This document shows positions 62,713-64,000 of a DNA stretch of 64,000 bases, piece after piece. Source of the stretch: Ricordea florida (lineage: Eukaryota > Cnidaria > Anthozoa > Corallimorpharia > Ricordeidae). The notes under the pieces were generated by a model. That model was not told the origin of the DNA. It searched no databases and saw only the letters and a program-made list of their open reading frames with translations. The position numbers were made by a program, and so were the translations under genes. Every line of letters starts with the position of its first letter. Position 1 is the first letter of the stretch. The stretch is from positions 9,385,717 to 9,449,716 of the forward strand of contig OX453274.1 of NCBI GenBank assembly GCA_949710005.1, written 5' to 3'.

Positions 62713-62755
62713 GTAGGCTGGTCTCTAGAAAAATTAAGGCTTGTTATTAGTAATT

Positions 62756-62910
62756 AAGAAATAGAAAACATGTACTGTGTTTCTATCGAGTTATAGAAAC
62801 ACGAGTGGAAGTTAAAGAGAACGAGAAATGCTTTTTCGAGTTCTCGCAAACTTTCGCGAGTGTTTTAATAACTCGATAGAAACACGGAGAACGTGTTTCC
62901 TATTTCTTTT
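62756..62910. repeat. Palindrome with CTATCGAGTTAT arms
   Basis: AAATAGAAAACATGTACTGT / GTGTTTCTATCGAGTTAT and inverses on the right. The TTTCTATCGAG block recurs at 63203-63215, before the family C copy. Confidence 0.6.
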
Positions 62911-62967
62911 AGAAAGCACCGCGACGAAAAAAAGGAAAACAATTGTTAACTTTGATGATCAAAATGG

Positions 62968-63158
62968 AAATAGACCGAATGCATAAATGGCGGCCAAAAA
63001 AATATTCTTTTGTTTATGTGCTAATTAGACTCACTAGCATCGTTTGCACGGACAAAATTCAAAAGAAATGTTGCTTGAGAGCGAGGCTAGTGACTTTAAT
63101 TAGCATATCAACAAAAGAATACATTTTTGGCCACCATTTATGCATTTGGTCTATTCTC
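62968..63158. mobile_element. Foldback element, family G, copy 2
   Basis: ATAGACCGAATGCATAAATG to CACCATTTATGCATTTGGTC, near-identical to 60886-61074 and in the same orientation. Confidence 0.7.
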
Positions 63159-63218
63159 TTTGGTCGCGTCATCATTACGTAAGCAGCTCGTGCTAGTTCT
63201 GTGTTTCTATCGAGTTTT

Positions 63219-63520
63219 AGTATAAATCTACTAGTCGTTCAAAACTTTGATTTTTGTGGAACAGCCTCGACTAGTAAACTGTCTAAATCTTCTTCACGGA
63301 CATTTCGGAAACGTGAAGAAACGGCCGCCATTTTGTTAGTAAGGGCACACTGCTACGCTACTCACTATCTATCACAGAATAGATAGTGGGTAGCGTAGCC
63401 AATCAGAGCGCGGCATTTGTGATAGAACGCTCGATTTCTATGCGTGATAGTTGACTCGGGCTGCGCCCTCGTCAACTATCACGCGATAGAAATCTCGAGC
63501 TCATAGTCTAATTGTTTAAT
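63219..63520. repeat. Hairpin element, family C, copy 3 (body inverted)
   Basis: TAGTATAAATCTACTAGTCG to the stem GTGATAGTTGAC / loop TCGGGCTGCGCCCTC / inverse; the body with AAACGGCCGCCATTTTGTTA runs opposite to 40306-40640 while the large stem stays on the right. Confidence 0.65.
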
Positions 63521-63949
63521 AGAAACATGAATTCTAACCAATCAGCGCGCGTATTTTCTTAGGACTGTTTTCTAAATTGTTATAGATAACAGATCAAAAA
63601 GGCGAGAGTTGCTGCAGGTTTTATATGCCGTATAAAACTGACAGTCGGTAGATTGTGCTGCTCATAGACAGTTAGATTGTCATTAACCGTGGTCGCTGTT
63701 TTGGCTAAAGCTGTTTTGCTGACTTGACGGTTGTTTACCCTTATCAATGTTTCCCCCACTACAAAGCCATGCTGGAAACTTAAAGATGGACTGGAAGGGA
63801 GGAGCTGAATCCCCAAGGCTTCGTGCGGGCAGTGAATTTTAAAGAAGGGTTATTTTTTATTCAGTGTCTCAACAATTTTGCAACTTGTTATAGCAACCTG
63901 TCATCTTCGTAGACATTTCAGAACGTTTTTTTAGCCCCTTTTCGTTTTC

Positions 63950-64000
63950 TTGGTATATATGGGTTATTGACCAAGCTTGTTCGGTCAAGATGGCTGGATA
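63950..64000. repeat. Family E element, start only
   Basis: TATTGACCAAGCTTGTTCGG then TCAAGATGGCTGGATA, identical to 39511-39544; it is cut by the window edge. From 63521 to 63949 nothing recognised. Confidence 0.6.

Overview
The window is eukaryotic, from an animal. Most of it (about 18.3-62.7 kb, plus strand) is one multi-exon gene with GT-AG introns, tRNA-headed SINEs and dense short inverted-repeat elements. The repeat style and the companion virus-like element suggest a cnidarian, most likely an anthozoan such as a stony coral; this host call is an inference.

Region 1 (1 to about 16.09 kb) is the right-hand part of a Polinton/Maverick (polintovirus-type) element. It holds the C-terminus of a protein-primed family B DNA polymerase, a DDE integrase, a double-jelly-roll major capsid protein broken by one 1-nt frameshift, a packaging ATPase, a penton-like minor capsid candidate, seven uncharacterised plus-strand genes (several with membrane segments), and two minus-strand genes at the right end. 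One of those two encodes a SAP-like domain followed by five CxHx6CxxC modules. No adenain-type protease is visible; it may lie left of the window. A TCTAAA motif sits about 32-36 nt upstream of the start codon of most right-half genes, and two intergenic hairpins enclose it.

The packaging ATPase is split by nested insertions. A TTAA-flanked, piggyBac-like non-autonomous element (3286-8127) lies in the ATPase gene, and inside it is a Ty3/gypsy-type LTR retrotransposon (3809-7542). The retrotransposon has apparently identical 197-bp LTRs, a 5-bp target duplication and an open 1060-codon gag-pol frame that lacks the whole integrase core. The order of events was Polinton, then TTAA element, then LTR element.

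Region 2 (about 16.1-18.3 kb) is repeat-rich host DNA: SINE copies, AAT microsatellites and hairpin elements.

Region 3 (18.3-62.7 kb) is a dynein heavy chain family gene. Thirty-four exons join with matching phases into 2107 codons covering part of the tail, the linker, AAA1 and most of AAA2; both ends lie outside the window. AAA1 keeps a Walker A motif, split by an intron, but has lost the acidic Walker B pair, which fits DNHD1-like (dynein heavy chain domain-containing 1) proteins better than a motor dynein. The introns hold a 106-bp satellite in four places and both orientations, a nine-unit TTAA repeat array, a PIF/Harbinger-like element whose terminal hexamer has grown into a 1-kb satellite beside an exon, tandemly copied splice sites, a Helitron fragment, a LINE fragment and many palindromic elements.
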